Of a stretch of 64,000 nt of DNA, positions 50,202 through 60,680 are shown in pieces; position 1 is the first letter of the stretch, and the number at the start of each line of letters is the position of its first letter. The DNA is from Cyanobium sp. NIES-981 (GTDB lineage Bacteria; Cyanobacteriota; Cyanobacteriia; PCC-6307; Cyanobiaceae): assembly GCF_900088535.1 (NCBI RefSeq), contig NZ_LT578417.1, positions 930,001 through 994,000 of the forward strand. The letters run 5' to 3'. The position numbers and the translations under genes are program-made. Below the pieces are notes generated by a model that made no database searches, had not been told where the DNA came from, and saw nothing but the letters and a program-made list of their open reading frames with translations.

Positions 50202-50759
50202 TCACACCACCGGATCGAGCAGGCTGGCGCGCAGGCGCTCGAAGCCTCCCACGCCGCCACCGAGGGCCAGGCTCTGCACCAGCTGGCGGCGCTGGCTGGC
50301 GCCGAGCTCGGGATCCAGCAGGCGCTGCACCCCCACCCGGCGGGGATTCATCCGCTCCCGCAGCAGGGCGGCCAGGCGGCCCTGGAACAGCTCCCAGCGC
50401 TTGGCCACCACCTCCGGCGGATCGCTGCTGGAGAGCAGGGCCCGCAGCAGCGGGTAGAGCCGATCCGCCAGGGCACAGAGGATGCGGATGAGAGCGTCGG
50501 TCTCGGCCGGGTCGAGCTCGCCGCGGCGGGTGGTGCGGCGCAGCGGGTTGTAGCAGCGGCGTTTCCAGAGCTCCACCCGGTTGGGGAACAGGCCGGTGAA
50601 GCCCATCTGCTCACTCATCCACACCATCGCCTCGCCGCCGTTGAGGTCGAGGGCCTCCACCGCGAGCAGCAGCAGGTCGAGGCGCTCCAAGCCCCTGCGG
50701 GGGAGCCGGGCCTCGGCAGGGCTCCGGAGGGACGCAGGCGGGGCGGCGGCTTCGCTCAT
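50202..50759 (-). CDS. DUF3038 domain protein
   Basis: 185 aa. The core is LERLDLLLLAVEALDLNGGEAMVWMSEQMGFTGLFPNRVELWKRRCYNPLRR, then an acidic helical region and RLLDPELGASQRRQLVQSLAL. It matches the cyanobacterial DUF3038 family as I recall it. It is adjacent and co-oriented with the DUF4335 gene (88-bp gap), a conserved cyanobacterial pair of unknown role. Confidence 0.75.
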   Translation of the reverse strand: MSEAAAPPASLRSPAEARLPRRGLERLDLLLLAVEALDLNGGEAMVWMSEQMGFTGLFPNRVELWKRRCYNPLRRTTRRGELDPAETDALIRILCALADRLYPLLRALLSSSDPPEVVAKRWELFQGRLAALLRERMNPRRVGVQRLLDPELGASQRRQLVQSLALGGGVGGFERLRASLLDPVV

Positions 50760-50800
50760 GGCTGCGATGATGCCAGCTCCCGCACCCCACCGTCACGCCG

Positions 50801-51325
50801 ATGGCCCTTGATCTGCGGCAGTACGTGCGCGATGTGCCGGACTTTCCCAAGCCCGGCATTCTCTTTCGCGATCTCACGCCGCTGATGCGTGATCCCCAGG
50901 GCTGGCAGGAGGTGACCCGCCAGCTCGAGCAGGTGTGCGAGCGGCTGCAGCCCGACCTGATCGTGGGGATCGAATCCCGCGGCTTCATCGTGGGGATGGC
51001 GCTGGCCACGCGGGTGGGCCTGGGCTTCGTGCCGGTGCGCAAGCCAGGCAAGCTCCCCGGCGCCGTGACCGGGGTGGATTACGCCCTGGAATACGGCAGC
51101 GACCGGCTCGAGATCCACAGCGATGCCCTCCATGGGGGGCCGAAGGTGCTGGTGATCGACGATCTGCTGGCCACAGGCGGCACTGCCGCGGCCTGCGCCC
51201 AGCTGGTGGAAGCGGCGGGGGGCCGTCTCTGCGGCTTCGGGTTCGTGGCCGAGCTCGCCGCCCTGGAGGGGCGGCGGCGGCTGCCCACCTCCCAGCCGGT
51301 GGAGTCGCTGATCATCTACGACTGA
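50801..51325 (+). CDS. apt: Adenine phosphoribosyltransferase
   Basis: Salvages adenine to AMP using PRPP, 174 aa. [26 protein letters not shown] is the N-terminal hallmark. [15 protein letters not shown] and RKPGKLPG are substrate-binding segments. The PRPP motif [16 protein letters not shown] is at about residues 116-129. It is divergent from the DUF3038 gene and convergent with the DUF2949 gene. Confidence 0.96.
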   Translation: MALDLRQYVRDVPDFPKPGILFRDLTPLMRDPQGWQEVTRQLEQVCERLQPDLIVGIESRGFIVGMALATRVGLGFVPVRKPGKLPGAVTGVDYALEYGSDRLEIHSDALHGGPKVLVIDDLLATGGTAAACAQLVEAAGGRLCGFGFVAELAALEGRRRLPTSQPVESLIIYD

Positions 51326-51360
51326 CAACCGGACGGACCGGGTCAACCGCAGGGTTGGGG

Positions 51361-51573
51361 CTAGAGGTTGGTGTCCTGCCAGCTCAGCACCTGTTCGAGC
51401 TGCTCCAGGCTGATCAGTCCGTAGCGCCACAGCACCACGGGCAGGGGAGCCTGCTCCTGCTGGGCCTGTTTGATGCCGAGGGCCAGGGCGCTCTCCCCCA
51501 GACCCAGCTGGTGGCGCAGGTAGCGCAGCAGGGCCTGGGGTGGGGGGGACTGGGGGCTGGAGCTGTTCACCAT
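51361..51573 (-). CDS. DUF2949 family small protein
   Basis: 70 aa. LLRYLRHQLGLGESALALGIKQAQQEQAPLPVVLWRYGLISLEQLEQVLSW is the recognisable DUF2949 pattern found in cyanobacteria. Function is unknown. It lies 10 bp downstream of the UbiH-like gene on the same strand, so it is likely the second gene of that transcript. Confidence 0.75.
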   Translation of the reverse strand: MVNSSSPQSPPPQALLRYLRHQLGLGESALALGIKQAQQEQAPLPVVLWRYGLISLEQLEQVLSWQDTNL

Positions 51574-51582
51574 GGGGTCAGC

Positions 51583-52752
51583 TCACCATGGCCGGCAGGG
51601 GCCGTTGGTCATGGCCCCGAGGCTGAGGCGGCGCAGGGGAGCCAGCGAGCCCAGGGCTGCCAGGCTGAGCCGCCGCAGCGGCAGCAGCAGCCGGGAACGG
51701 TTGGAGAAGATCCGCATCAGCAGGTCGGTGGCCAGCAGGGTCAGCACCAGATCAGGCCAGCGCCGCAGCGCGTAGGCCCGGGGCAGCTTGCCAGGCTGGA
51801 GGCCACCGGCCGCCACCCGCCGGGCCAGGCGATGCAGCACCGCCACATCGCGCCAGCACAGATTGAGCCCCTGCCCCCCCACCGGATGGCAGCGGTGGGC
51901 GCTCTCCCCCAGCAGCACCGTGGAACCGCGCTGCAGGCGGCGGGCCAGGAGCAGACCCACCGGAAACGTGCGTGGTGGCTCGAGCAGCGCATCCGGCTGG
52001 AAACGGTCCGGCAGGGCTTCGGCCAGCGCGTCGAGGAAGCCATCGGGCCCCAGGCTCTCCAGGCGCCGGCAGCGGCTGCTGGGGGCGCTCCACACCAGCT
52101 GGGCCCGGCCGGGTCCGAGGGGCAGCACGGCGAAGGGACCTTCCGGCCGGAACAGCTCCCAGGCCTGGTCGGGGTCGGTGCCGCGCAGGGCCACCTGGGC
52201 CGTGAGACAGCTCTGACGGTAGGTGTGCTGCCACACGCGGATGCCGAGGCCCTCGCGGTGGGGGGAATGGGGGCCATCCGCCGCCACCACCAGATCGGGG
52301 GGCGACTCGGGCCAGGGCTCCGCCCCGGAACCCACCCCCATGGCCTGGGTGATCCGGGGCTCGCCGGCCAGCCGCCGCTGCAGCAGCTCCATCAGCGGCC
52401 CGTGGAGGCCGATCCACCCCACGGCAGCGGCGGCTGCATCGGCGCCACCCGCCAGACGTCGCCCCAGATCCGCTGGCGTGAACGGCACCTCCACACCTGT
52501 TCCCAGATCGCAGAGCTGCAGCCGCCGGAAGGGGATCAGGCTGGGTTGCAACAGCTCCCAGAGACCCAGCCGATCCAGCAGGCGCCGGCTGGAGTGGTTG
52601 AAGGCGTAGGCGCGGTTGCGGGCCCTGAGCTGGGCCGCATCGAGGGGATCGCTGAGATGCACCCGCCATCCCGCCTCCGCCAGGGCGAGGGCCGTGAGCG
52701 CCCCCGTGGGACCAGCCCCGTGCACCAGGGCCCGGAGGTCGGCAGTGGCCAT
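51583..52752 (-). CDS. UbiH/VisC-like FAD-dependent monooxygenase
   Basis: About 389 aa. The N-terminal FAD motif is ALVHGAGPTGALTALALAEAGW. The mid-protein DG motif is DLVVAADGPHS, and the GD motif is VLLGESAHRCHPVGGQGLNLCWRDV. This is the aromatic-ring hydroxylase fold of UbiH/UbiF; in cyanobacteria the homologue may act on a quinone or tocopherol precursor (inference). Starts at 52752 (MATADLRALVHG) and 52767 are possible; the latter abuts the terminator of the hli gene. The C-terminus after residue 350 is basic and may touch the membrane. Confidence 0.82.
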   Translation of the reverse strand: MATADLRALVHGAGPTGALTALALAEAGWRVHLSDPLDAAQLRARNRAYAFNHSSRRLLDRLGLWELLQPSLIPFRRLQLCDLGTGVEVPFTPADLGRRLAGGADAAAAAVGWIGLHGPLMELLQRRLAGEPRITQAMGVGSGAEPWPESPPDLVVAADGPHSPHREGLGIRVWQHTYRQSCLTAQVALRGTDPDQAWELFRPEGPFAVLPLGPGRAQLVWSAPSSRCRRLESLGPDGFLDALAEALPDRFQPDALLEPPRTFPVGLLLARRLQRGSTVLLGESAHRCHPVGGQGLNLCWRDVAVLHRLARRVAAGGLQPGKLPRAYALRRWPDLVLTLLATDLLMRIFSNRSRLLLPLRRLSLAALGSLAPLRRLSLGAMTNGPCRPW

Positions 52753-52768
52753 GCTGGAGCTGGGCATG

Positions 52769-52794
52769 AAAAAAGCCGCAGACAGTCTGCGGCT
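52769..52794 (-). terminator. Rho-independent terminator of the hli gene
   Basis: On the minus strand AGCCGCAGAC pairs with GTCTGCGGCT, followed by a T6 run. It ends right at the possible ATG 52767 of the oxygenase gene, 40 bp after the hli stop. Confidence 0.88.
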
Positions 52795-52835
52795 CAAGGG
52801 AACGGGATGCTGTGGAGCGGCTGGCTCCGAAGCGA

Positions 52836-53081
52836 TCAGCCGATGCCGAGGAGGCCGCGGGTGAAGGCCTCGCCACCCATGGCGAGCTCGGTGGCGAGCA
52901 GAGCGATGAAGCCGAGCATGGCCATGCGGCCGTTCAGCTTCTCGGCGCGCTCATGGAAACCCCAGCCCCGCTCGGCGCTCACCACTTCCATGCGGGGCTC
53001 GCTGGCGAAGGCATTGAGACGGCCGCCGTCTTCGGTGGTCACGGTGGCGCCTCGGATCACGGCGGGATTGGCTTGGGTCAT
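52836..53081 (-). CDS. hli: High-light-inducible protein (chlorophyll a/b-binding-like)
   Basis: 81 aa with one transmembrane helix. The conserved chlorophyll-binding block ERAEKLNGRMAMLGFIALLATELAMGG carries the ExxNGRxAMxGF signature. HLIPs dissipate excess energy and protect chlorophyll during photosystem assembly in the thylakoid. The N-terminal 40 residues are polar. ATG 53081 gives a usual-length protein. A candidate HLR1 element lies just upstream, and a strong terminator downstream makes it a monocistron. Confidence 0.92.
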   Translation of the reverse strand: MTQANPAVIRGATVTTEDGGRLNAFASEPRMEVVSAERGWGFHERAEKLNGRMAMLGFIALLATELAMGGEAFTRGLLGIG

Positions 53082-53104
53082 GGATGGCCTGGCTTGCTGA
53101 GTGC

Positions 53105-53122
53105 AATGTAACACAATGTTGC
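53105..53122 (-). promoter_or_regulatory. Candidate HLR1 (RpaB) site upstream of hli
   Basis: On the minus strand GCAACATT-GT-GTTACATT forms two direct 8-mers with a 2-bp spacer. The HLR1 consensus is (G/T)TTACA(T/A)(T/A) repeated with 2 bp between. The second unit matches fully; the first has mismatches in its second and third positions. It is 23 bp upstream of the hli ATG. Confidence 0.5.
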
Positions 53123-53149
53123 GCAGTGTGTCCATCTGTCACCAAAGGT

Positions 53150-53797
53150 TCAGCGCAAGCGGCGCAGGCAGAGCTCCTCGAACGCTGGCTTGAGCAGGAA
53201 GGGGTACTCCCCCACCCACAGCTTCAGCTGGGGCAGCCAGGCATCGGTGATCGCCCCGATCCGTGAGAAATCCCGCCGCTCGCTCAGCACCAGGGTGCGG
53301 ACCACCATGCCGCGGCGGATCAGCTGGTTCTTCTTGTCCATGGGGAAGCGCAGCTTGCCCAGGTACCCCTCCTCGTCCTCCAGTTCCAGGGTGAGCCAGG
53401 TGCGGCGGTTCTCCACCAGCTCCAGCCGCCCGCTGCCGTCCGCCTGCTCACGGCGGTCCTCCACCACCTCACGCGTGTAGAGATCGGCCACCACCCCCTC
53501 GAAGATCGCGGCGGCCGGATAGCGGCGCAGGGTGGCGTTGCGGCGGCCGGCCTCCACGATCGGCCCCCACAGCACATAGAGGAAGAAGACAAAGCCGGTC
53601 ACCAGCATGATCGGCCCGGCCTGGCTGGAGAACAGCAGGGTCTGGCTGACCAGCAGGCTGATCACCCCGCCGATCACCGAGATGAACACCCGCTGCAGCA
53701 GCTTGCGGGGGGAGCCGCTGCAGGCGTTGAACTGGGGGCCGCTGGCCACGGCCGGAATCAGCCGCTGCAGCTCACCGGGTTTGAGGGGGATCAGCAT
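53150..53797 (-). CDS. Conserved cyanobacterial membrane protein of unknown function
   Basis: 215 aa. Two transmembrane segments lie near residues 38-56 (VFISVIGGVISLLVSQTLL) and 62-80 (PIMLVTGFVFFLYVLWGPI). A cytoplasmic domain follows with a beta-rich core (DGSGRLELVENRRTWLTLELEDEEGYLGKLRFPM). Similar proteins are sometimes labelled phosphate permease, but nothing here supports transport. The ATG overlaps the dapB stop (ATGA), so it is translationally coupled to dapB. Confidence 0.7.
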   Translation of the reverse strand: MLIPLKPGELQRLIPAVASGPQFNACSGSPRKLLQRVFISVIGGVISLLVSQTLLFSSQAGPIMLVTGFVFFLYVLWGPIVEAGRRNATLRRYPAAAIFEGVVADLYTREVVEDRREQADGSGRLELVENRRTWLTLELEDEEGYLGKLRFPMDKKNQLIRRGMVVRTLVLSERRDFSRIGAITDAWLPQLKLWVGEYPFLLKPAFEELCLRRLR

Positions 53798-54651
53798 CAG
53801 AGCAACTTCTCGAGGCCATACACCAGGCCGCTCAGCTGGCGCACCCGGCGCACGCAGAGCAGCACCCCGGGCATGTAGGCGGCCCGGTCGATGGTGTCGT
53901 GGCGCAGGGTGTAGGTCTCGCCCGGGGCGCCGAACATCACCTCCTGGTGGGCCACCAGGCCGGGCAGCCGCACCGAATGGAGCCGCAGGCCGCTCTCGCG
54001 TTGCCCGCCGCGGCAGCCGGGCAGGGTTTCGTGCTCCTCCACCTGCTGCGGGTTGAAGCTCTTGCCCAGCTCCTCCATCAGCTCGGCCGTCTTGAGGCAG
54101 GTGCCGCTGGGGGCATCGGCCTTGCGGTTGTGGTGCAGCTCGGTGAGCTCGGCGTAGTCGTAGAAGCGGGCGGCGGCGGCGGCGGCCTGCTGCAGCAGCA
54201 CCATCCCCACCGAGAAGTTGGGGATCACGGCGCCGCCGATCGAGGCCTTGTCGGCGAAGGCGGCCAGGTCGGCCAGCTGCTGCGGGCTGAGGCCCGTGGT
54301 GCCGATCACCGGGTGCACGCCATAGGCGATGGCCCCGCGGGTGTGCTCGTACACCACCCTGGGATGGGTGAAGTCCACCAGCACCGCGCCCTGGCCGGGG
54401 CCGTCGTTGCGCACCAGCTGGCTGGCCTGGCAGAGGCAGCCCTCGAAGTCGGCCGTCACGGCCACCTCCAGCTCGCCGAGGCCCAGCTCCAGGCCCACGT
54501 CGGTCCCCTCCTTGCCGGGGGTGGTGTCAATCGCTCCCACCAGACGGCAGTCGGCGGCGGCGCTCACCGCCCGCACCACCTCGGCCCCCATCCGGCCGAG
54601 GGCCCCGGCCACCACCACGGCGATGGGTCGGGCGGCACTGCTGCTGGTCAT
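53797..54651 (-). CDS. dapB: 4-hydroxy-tetrahydrodipicolinate reductase
   Basis: Lysine/diaminopimelate pathway enzyme, 284 aa. The NAD(P)H motif is [28 protein letters not shown] and [13 protein letters not shown] are conserved. The catalytic block [14 protein letters not shown] contains the His-His and Lys residues. ATG 54651 ([14 protein letters not shown]) was chosen over an upstream codon at 54705. It is divergent from chlH with a gap of about 100 bp. Confidence 0.95.
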   Translation of the reverse strand: MTSSSAARPIAVVVAGALGRMGAEVVRAVSAAADCRLVGAIDTTPGKEGTDVGLELGLGELEVAVTADFEGCLCQASQLVRNDGPGQGAVLVDFTHPRVVYEHTRGAIAYGVHPVIGTTGLSPQQLADLAAFADKASIGGAVIPNFSVGMVLLQQAAAAAARFYDYAELTELHHNRKADAPSGTCLKTAELMEELGKSFNPQQVEEHETLPGCRGGQRESGLRLHSVRLPGLVAHQEVMFGAPGETYTLRHDTIDRAAYMPGVLLCVRRVRQLSGLVYGLEKLL

Positions 54652-54754
54652 GGGTTGATCACCGTTCACGTAAACCGTTGCAGCAGAGCCTATGGGGCGG
54701 CTCACGTCCCAGGAAGGGCCTTCGTAAGCTCAGGCCACCAGCTCCCGCGCCCAC

Positions 54755-57700
54755 ATGTTCACGCAGGTCCGTTCCGCCAACCGTCGGGTCAGCCCTGCCG
54801 CCTCCCACTCCGGTGCGGTGATGAAGGCCGTGTATGTGGTGCTCGAGCCCCAGTACCAGAACGCCCTCACCCAGGCGGCCACCTCCCTGAACGACCAGAA
54901 CGGCCCCCTGGCGATCGAGCTGAGCGGCTACCTGATCGAGGAGCTGCGCGATCCGCAGAACTACGCCGACTTCCAGGCGGATGTGGCGGCGGCCGATGTG
55001 TTCATCGCCTCGCTGATCTTCATCGAGGACCTGGCCCAGAAGGTGGTGGAGGCCGTGGCGCCCCACCGCGACCGGCTCAAGGCCGCCGTGGTGTTCCCCT
55101 CCATGCCGGAGGTGATGCGGCTCAACAAGCTCGGCACCTTCTCGATGGCCCAGCTGGGCCAGAGCAAGAGCGCCATCGCCGGCTTCATGAAGAAGCGGAA
55201 GGAGGCCGGCGGCGCCGGCTTCCAGGACGCGATGTTGAAGCTGCTCAACACGCTGCCCACCGTGTTGAAGTACCTGCCGGTGGAGAAGGCGCAGGACGCC
55301 CGCTCCTTCATGCTCAGCTTCCAGTACTGGCTGGGGGGTACGCCGGACAACCTGCGCAACTTCCTGCTGATGCTGGCGGACAAGTACGTCTTCCCCCGCA
55401 GCGGCAAGGGCGTGGAGGGCGCCGACCGCCCCGCCGTGCAGGTGGCCGACCCGGTGGTGTTCCCGGATCTGGGCATCTGGCACCCGCTGGCGCCGGGCAT
55501 GTTCGAAGACATCAAGGAGTACCTCAACTGGAGCGCCAGCCGCCGCGATCTCTCCGAACAGGCCCGCCATGGGCCCGTGATCGGCCTGGTGCTGCAGAGG
55601 AGCCACATCGTCACCGGCGATGAGGCCCACTACGTGGCGGTGATCCAGGAGCTGGAATACCGCGGCGCCACGGTGATCCCGGTGTTCTGCGGCGGACTCG
55701 ACTTCACCCGCCCCGTCAACGCCTTCTTCTACGACCCGCTCAACCCCGATCAGCCCCTGGTGGATGGGGTGGTGAGCCTCACCGGCTTCGCGCTGGTGGG
55801 GGGGCCGGCCCGCCAGGACCACCCCAAGGCGATCGAGGTGCTCAAGAAGCTCAACCGCCCCTACATGGTGGCGCTGCCCCTGGTGTTCCAGACCACCCAG
55901 GAGTGGGAGGAGAGCGACCTGGGGCTGCACCCGGTGCAGGTGGCGCTGCAGATCGCCATCCCCGAGCTCGATGGCGCCATCGAGCCGATCGTGCTGAGCG
56001 GCCGCGATGACGCCACCGGCAAGGCCCACACCCTGCAGGACCGGGTGGAGGCGATCGCCGAGCGCTCGATCCGCTGGGCCTCGCTGCGGATCAAGCCCCG
56101 CGCCACCAAGAAGCTGGCGATCACGGTGTTCAGCTTTCCCCCGGACAAGGGCAACGTGGGCACCGCCGCCTACCTGGATGTGTTCGGTTCGATCCATCGG
56201 GTGATGGAGGAGATGGCCGCCCAGGGCTACGACGTGAGCGGACTGCCCAAGACCCCCAAGGCGCTGATGGAGTCGGTGCTGCAGGACCCCGAAGCGCTGG
56301 AGGGAGCCCCCGAGCTGGCCATCGCCCACCGCATGAGCGTGGCCGAATACGAACGGCTCACCCCGTACTCCGGGCGGCTGGAGGAGAACTGGGGCAAGCC
56401 ACCCGGCAACCTGAACAGCGACGGCACCAACCTGCTGATCTACGGCCGCCACTTCGGCAACGTGTTCGTGGGGGTGCAGCCCACCTTCGGCTACGAGGGC
56501 GACCCGATGCGGCTGCTCTATTCCCGCAGCGCCAGCCCCCACCACGGCTTCGCGGCCTACTACACCTATCTGGAGAAGGTGTGGGGGGCCGATGCGGTGC
56601 TGCACTTCGGCACCCACGGCTCGCTGGAGTTCATGCCCGGCAAGCAGATGGGCATGAGCGACACCTGCTACCCCGATTCGCTGATCGGCGCCCTGCCGAA
56701 CCTTTACTACTACGCCGCCAACAACCCTTCGGAAGCCACGATCGCCAAGCGGCGCGGCTACGCCGAAACGATCAGCTACCTCACCCCACCGGCGGAGAAT
56801 GCCGGCCTCTACAAGGGGCTCAAGGAGCTGGGCGAACTGGTGGGCTCCTACCAGCAGCTGCGCGAAAGCAGCCGCGGTGTGCAGATCGTGAACGCCGTGG
56901 TGGAAACGGCCCGCCTCTGCAACCTCGACAAGGACGTGGCCCTGCCGGAGGTGGACGGCGCCGAGCTGGATCTGGACGCCCGCGATGCCGTGATCGGCGC
57001 GGTGTACCGCCAGCTGATGGAGATCGAGAGCCGCCTGCTGCCCTGCGGCCTGCACACGATCGGCAAGCCTCCCACCGCCGAGGAGGCCATCGCCACCCTG
57101 GTGAACATCGCCGCCCTGGAGCGCGAGGAGGAGGGCATCCGTTCGCTGCCGGCCCTGCTGGCCGAGAGCCGGGGCCGCACCATCGCCGAGATCTACAAGG
57201 GCAACGACGCCGGGGTGCTCGCCGATGTGGAGCTCAACCGGGTGATCACCGAAACCTCGCGGGCCGCCGTGGGGGCAATGGTGAAGGCGGTGACGGGCAG
57301 CGACGGCCGGGTGACCCTGCGGCGCAACTTCGCCTGGTTCTTCAACCTGCTGGAGCGCTTCGGCTTCAAGCTGCCCAGTCCCTGGCTGGGCGCCTGCTGC
57401 GCCGCCGGCTTCGCCCAGGTGGACCAGGCCGAGCTCGACAAACTGTTCGGCTACCTGCAGTTCTGCCTGGAGCAGATCTGCGCCGACATGGAGATGGAGA
57501 GCCTGCTGCGGGCCCTCGATGGCGAATACGTGCTGCCCGGTCCGGGCGGTGATCCGATCCGCAACCCCGGGGTGCTGCCCAGCGGCAAGAACCTGCACGC
57601 CCTCGACCCCCAGGCCATTCCCACCAGGGCCGCCATCGCCGCCGCCAAGGTGGTGGTCGACCGGCTGATCGAGCGCCAGAAGGCCGAGCAGGGCACCTGG

Positions 57701-58774
57701 CCGGAAACGATCGCCTGTGTGCTCTGGGGCACCGACAACATCAAGACCTACGGCGAATCACTGGCCCAGATCCTCTGGTTCATCGGTGTGCGGCCCGTGC
57801 CCGATTCCCTGGGGCGGGTGAACAAGCTGGAGCTGATCTCCCTGGAGGAGCTGGGCCGGCCCCGCATCGATGTGGTGGTGAACTGCAGCGGCGTGTTCCG
57901 GGATCTGTTCATCAACCAGATGGGCCTGATCGACCAGGGCGTGAAGATGGCCGCCGAGGCCGATGAGCCGCTGGCGATGAACTTCGTGCGCAAGCATGCC
58001 CAGGAGCAGGCCGCCAAGGAGGGCATCAGCCTGCGGGATGCCGCCACCCGGGTGTTCTCCAATGCCAGCGGCAGCTACAGCTCGAACGTGAACCTGGCGG
58101 TGGAGAACAGCACCTGGGAGGAGGAGGGGGAACTGCAGGAGATGTACCTCTCCCGCAAGACCTTCGCCTTCAATGCCGACAACCCGGGCGAGATGAACCA
58201 GAAGCGCGAAGTGTTCGAGTCGGTGATGAAGACCGCCGATGTCACCTTCCAGAACCTCGACTCCGCCGAGATCTCGCTCACCGATGTGAGCCACTACTTC
58301 GATTCCGATCCCACCAAGCTGATCCAGGGCCTGCGGGACGACGGCAAGGCACCGGCCAGCTACATCGCCGACACCACCACGGCCAACGCCCAGGTGCGCT
58401 CGTTGAGCGAAACAATCCGGCTCGATTCCCGCACCAAGCTGCTCAACCCCAAGTGGTACGAAGGCATGCTCAATTCGGGCTATGAGGGGGTGCGGGAGGT
58501 GGCCAAACGGCTCAACTTCACCCTGGGATGGAGCGCCACCAGTGGCGCCGTGGACAACTTCGTGTACGAGGAGGCCAACGACACCTTCATCAACGATCCG
58601 GAGATGCGCCAGCGGCTGATGGAGCTCAACCCCCACAGCTTCCGCCGCATCGTGGGCACCCTGCTCGAAGTGAACGGCCGCGGCTACTGGGACACCTCCG
58701 ACGAGAACATCCAGCAGTTGCAGGAGCTCTACCAGGAGATCGAGGACCGCATCGAAGGCGTCACGAACGCCTGA
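54755..58774 (+). CDS. chlH: Magnesium chelatase subunit H
   Basis: 1339-aa porphyrin-binding subunit that inserts Mg2+ into protoporphyrin IX with ChlI and ChlD. It begins [16 protein letters not shown], followed by [18 protein letters not shown], as in other cyanobacterial ChlH. Typical blocks are [38 protein letters not shown] (His and Glu near the active site), [22 protein letters not shown] and NMEM-type helices near the C-terminus. Length is normal. It is the only chelatase gene here and also the first step on the route to the chlNBL substrate. Confidence 0.97.
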   Translation: MFTQVRSANRRVSPAASHSGAVMKAVYVVLEPQYQNALTQAATSLNDQNGPLAIELSGYLIEELRDPQNYADFQADVAAADVFIASLIFIEDLAQKVVEAVAPHRDRLKAAVVFPSMPEVMRLNKLGTFSMAQLGQSKSAIAGFMKKRKEAGGAGFQDAMLKLLNTLPTVLKYLPVEKAQDARSFMLSFQYWLGGTPDNLRNFLLMLADKYVFPRSGKGVEGADRPAVQVADPVVFPDLGIWHPLAPGMFEDIKEYLNWSASRRDLSEQARHGPVIGLVLQRSHIVTGDEAHYVAVIQELEYRGATVIPVFCGGLDFTRPVNAFFYDPLNPDQPLVDGVVSLTGFALVGGPARQDHPKAIEVLKKLNRPYMVALPLVFQTTQEWEESDLGLHPVQVALQIAIPELDGAIEPIVLSGRDDATGKAHTLQDRVEAIAERSIRWASLRIKPRATKKLAITVFSFPPDKGNVGTAAYLDVFGSIHRVMEEMAAQGYDVSGLPKTPKALMESVLQDPEALEGAPELAIAHRMSVAEYERLTPYSGRLEENWGKPPGNLNSDGTNLLIYGRHFGNVFVGVQPTFGYEGDPMRLLYSRSASPHHGFAAYYTYLEKVWGADAVLHFGTHGSLEFMPGKQMGMSDTCYPDSLIGALPNLYYYAANNPSEATIAKRRGYAETISYLTPPAENAGLYKGLKELGELVGSYQQLRESSRGVQIVNAVVETARLCNLDKDVALPEVDGAELDLDARDAVIGAVYRQLMEIESRLLPCGLHTIGKPPTAEEAIATLVNIAALEREEEGIRSLPALLAESRGRTIAEIYKGNDAGVLADVELNRVITETSRAAVGAMVKAVTGSDGRVTLRRNFAWFFNLLERFGFKLPSPWLGACCAAGFAQVDQAELDKLFGYLQFCLEQICADMEMESLLRALDGEYVLPGPGGDPIRNPGVLPSGKNLHALDPQAIPTRAAIAAAKVVVDRLIERQKAEQGTWPETIACVLWGTDNIKTYGESLAQILWFIGVRPVPDSLGRVNKLELISLEELGRPRIDVVVNCSGVFRDLFINQMGLIDQGVKMAAEADEPLAMNFVRKHAQEQAAKEGISLRDAATRVFSNASGSYSSNVNLAVENSTWEEEGELQEMYLSRKTFAFNADNPGEMNQKREVFESVMKTADVTFQNLDSAEISLTDVSHYFDSDPTKLIQGLRDDGKAPASYIADTTTANAQVRSLSETIRLDSRTKLLNPKWYEGMLNSGYEGVREVAKRLNFTLGWSATSGAVDNFVYEEANDTFINDPEMRQRLMELNPHSFRRIVGTLLEVNGRGYWDTSDENIQQLQELYQEIEDRIEGVTNA

Positions 58775-58820
58775 CGCCGCCCAGCCGGGGGGGGCCACCC
58801 CCCACGATCAGCGTCAGCGG

Positions 58821-59663
58821 TCAGGCCAGCGCCGCCGCCATCCGCACCACCTGGGCGATGGGGCCCACGTCGTGGACCCGAAGCACGGCAACGCCCTGGG
58901 CCACCGCCAGGGCACACACCGCCGCCGTCCCCCAGAGACGGGCCCGGGGCCGCGGCTCCTGCAGCACCGCTCCGATGAAGCGCTTGCGCGAGGGTCCGAC
59001 CAGCAGGGGAAATCCCTCGGCACGCAACCGGGACAGCCCGCGCACCAGCTCCAGATTCTGGTCGTTGGTCTTGGCGAACCCCAGGCCAGGATCCCAGAGG
59101 ATCTGCCCCGGCCTGACTCCGGCCGCCAGGGCCGCGTCCGTGCCCTGGAGCAGTTCGCCCCTCACCTCCTCCAGCAGATCGCCGTAGGAGGCCCTGCGGT
59201 CCATGCTCCGGCTGTCTCCGCGGCTGTGCATGAGCACATAGGGGCAGCCCGAGGCAGCCACCACCCTCGCCATCGCCGCCGCCGGCGCCTCCGGATTAGC
59301 ACCGCGCACATTGTTGATCCAGTCGGCACCCTCGGCCAGGGCCACCTCCGCCACCAGAGGCTCGAAGGTGTCCACCGACAGGCAGGCGCCGGGGTAGGCC
59401 GACCGGATCGCCCGCAGGGCAGGCAGCAGTCGCTCAAGCTCCTGCTCAGGACGCATGGGCCCTGCCCCCGGGCGCGTGCTCTGGGCGCCGAGATCCAGCA
59501 GATCGGCCCCCTGCCGGAGCATGCGCCCGGCCTGGCGCAGGGCGGCTTCCGGGGTGTCCAGACGGCCCCCGTCACTGAAGGAGTCGGGGGTCAGATTGAG
59601 AATCCCCATCACCAGGGGGCGACGCCCCCAGCCAGGCAGCTGATCCAGGCCGGACTGGCTCAA
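58821..59663 (-). CDS. folP: Dihydropteroate synthase
   Basis: Folate-pathway enzyme joining pABA to the pterin pyrophosphate, about 280 aa. MGILNLTPDSFSDGG is the pterin-binding N-terminal motif. LLDLGAQSTRPGAGP, LSVDTFEP, INNVRG and LMHSRGDSRSM follow, and the C-terminal block is LLVGPSRKRFIG. No ATG lies at the expected place; TTG 59663, two bases after the tpiA stop, gives a normal N-terminus. It is the downstream gene of a tpiA-folP pair. Confidence 0.92.
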   Translation of the reverse strand: MSQSGLDQLPGWGRRPLVMGILNLTPDSFSDGGRLDTPEAALRQAGRMLRQGADLLDLGAQSTRPGAGPMRPEQELERLLPALRAIRSAYPGACLSVDTFEPLVAEVALAEGADWINNVRGANPEAPAAAMARVVAASGCPYVLMHSRGDSRSMDRRASYGDLLEEVRGELLQGTDAALAAGVRPGQILWDPGLGFAKTNDQNLELVRGLSRLRAEGFPLLVGPSRKRFIGAVLQEPRPRARLWGTAAVCALAVAQGVAVLRVHDVGPIAQVVRMAAALA

Positions 59664-59664
59664 A

Positions 59665-60405
59665 TCAAACGGCAGCTGACACGCGGAAGTTGGCGATGCG
59701 GGCAAAACTGGAGGGTTCCAGCGACGCTCCCCCCACCAGCACGCCATCGATGTCGCTCTGAGCCATGAGGGCATCGATCGTGGCCGGATTCACCGAGCCG
59801 CCGTACTGCACCGTGACGTCGGGCTGGCCCACCCACTGCCGGATCAGGCCGCAGATGCGGTTGGCTTCATCCGCCGCGCAGGTCTTGCCGGTGCCGATGG
59901 CCCAGATCGGCTCGTAGGCCACGATCAGCCGGGTGGGATCCACGGCCTCGAGGCCCTGCTCGATCTGGCGATGGATCACCCGCTCGGTTTCGCCGGTCTC
60001 CCGCTGATCGAGGCTCTCCCCCACGCAGAGGATGGGGATCAGGCCATGCTTCTGGGCCGTGCGGGCGCGCAGGTTGATCTGCTCATCCGACTCGCTGAAG
60101 TACTTGCGCGGCTCGCTGTGGCCCACGATGGCATGGGTGACGCCATGCTCCACCAGCATCGGTGCCGACACCATGCCGGTGTAGGCGCCTTGTTCATCCC
60201 AGTGCACGTTCTGGGCGGCGATGAACACCCCGGTGCCCTCCAGGTGTCGGCTGAGGGTGGGGATGGCGGTGAACGGCGGGGCGATCAGCACCTGGCGATC
60301 ATCCGGAAGATCGTTGATCAGGGGACGGAAGGCAGCGGCGAACTCCCGCGTCTGGGCGCAGGTCATGTGCATCTTCCAGTTGCCTGCGATCACAGCCTTG
60401 GCCAA
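59665..60405 (-). CDS. tpiA: Triosephosphate isomerase
   Basis: Interconverts dihydroxyacetone phosphate and glyceraldehyde-3-phosphate, 246 aa. Active-site residues are Lys in AGNWKMHMT, His in [12 protein letters not shown] and Glu in [13 protein letters not shown]. The phosphate loop QYGGSVNP is intact. The start is a TTG at 60405 ([11 protein letters not shown]), or GTG 60393. The stop is followed almost at once by the folP start. Confidence 0.96.
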   Translation of the reverse strand: MAKAVIAGNWKMHMTCAQTREFAAAFRPLINDLPDDRQVLIAPPFTAIPTLSRHLEGTGVFIAAQNVHWDEQGAYTGMVSAPMLVEHGVTHAIVGHSEPRKYFSESDEQINLRARTAQKHGLIPILCVGESLDQRETGETERVIHRQIEQGLEAVDPTRLIVAYEPIWAIGTGKTCAADEANRICGLIRQWVGQPDVTVQYGGSVNPATIDALMAQSDIDGVLVGGASLEPSSFARIANFRVSAAV

Positions 60406-60449
60406 TGGTCCACTCCCAGCGACGTGGGGAAAAGCTAATAGGCCGCCTG

Positions 60450-60662
60450 TCAGCGTTCACGCCGGACCGGGGTGACGAGGATCTCGCGGCCATCCAGGCT
60501 CACCGCATCCCCGCAGGCCAGCTGGCGCCCCCGGCGCGTTTCGATGATTCCGTTGACCCGCACATCACCCCGCTGGATCCGCAGCTTGGCCTCGCCGCCG
60601 GTGGCGGCCAGACCCTGGAACTTGAGGAACTGATCGAGCTTCAAGGGAATGGCCGCGGGCAC
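60450..60662 (-). CDS. S4-domain RNA-binding protein
   Basis: 70 aa from GTG 60662. [54 protein letters not shown] is a complete stand-alone S4 domain of the YbcJ/YaaA type. Such proteins bind structured RNA. It is divergent from the ABC exporter gene with 18 bp between the starts, and upstream of tpiA on the same strand. Confidence 0.85.
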   Translation of the reverse strand: MPAAIPLKLDQFLKFQGLAATGGEAKLRIQRGDVRVNGIIETRRGRQLACGDAVSLDGREILVTPVRRER

Positions 60663-60680
60663 GGGAGATAGCGTGCCCGG

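Noticed and set aside
54659-57598. A 979-codon open frame antisense to chlH, and similar long antisense frames over chlNB and the RND gene
   Set aside because: They are mirror frames of confident genes in GC-rich DNA, with His/Gln/Gly/Leu-rich nonsense composition and no family motif.
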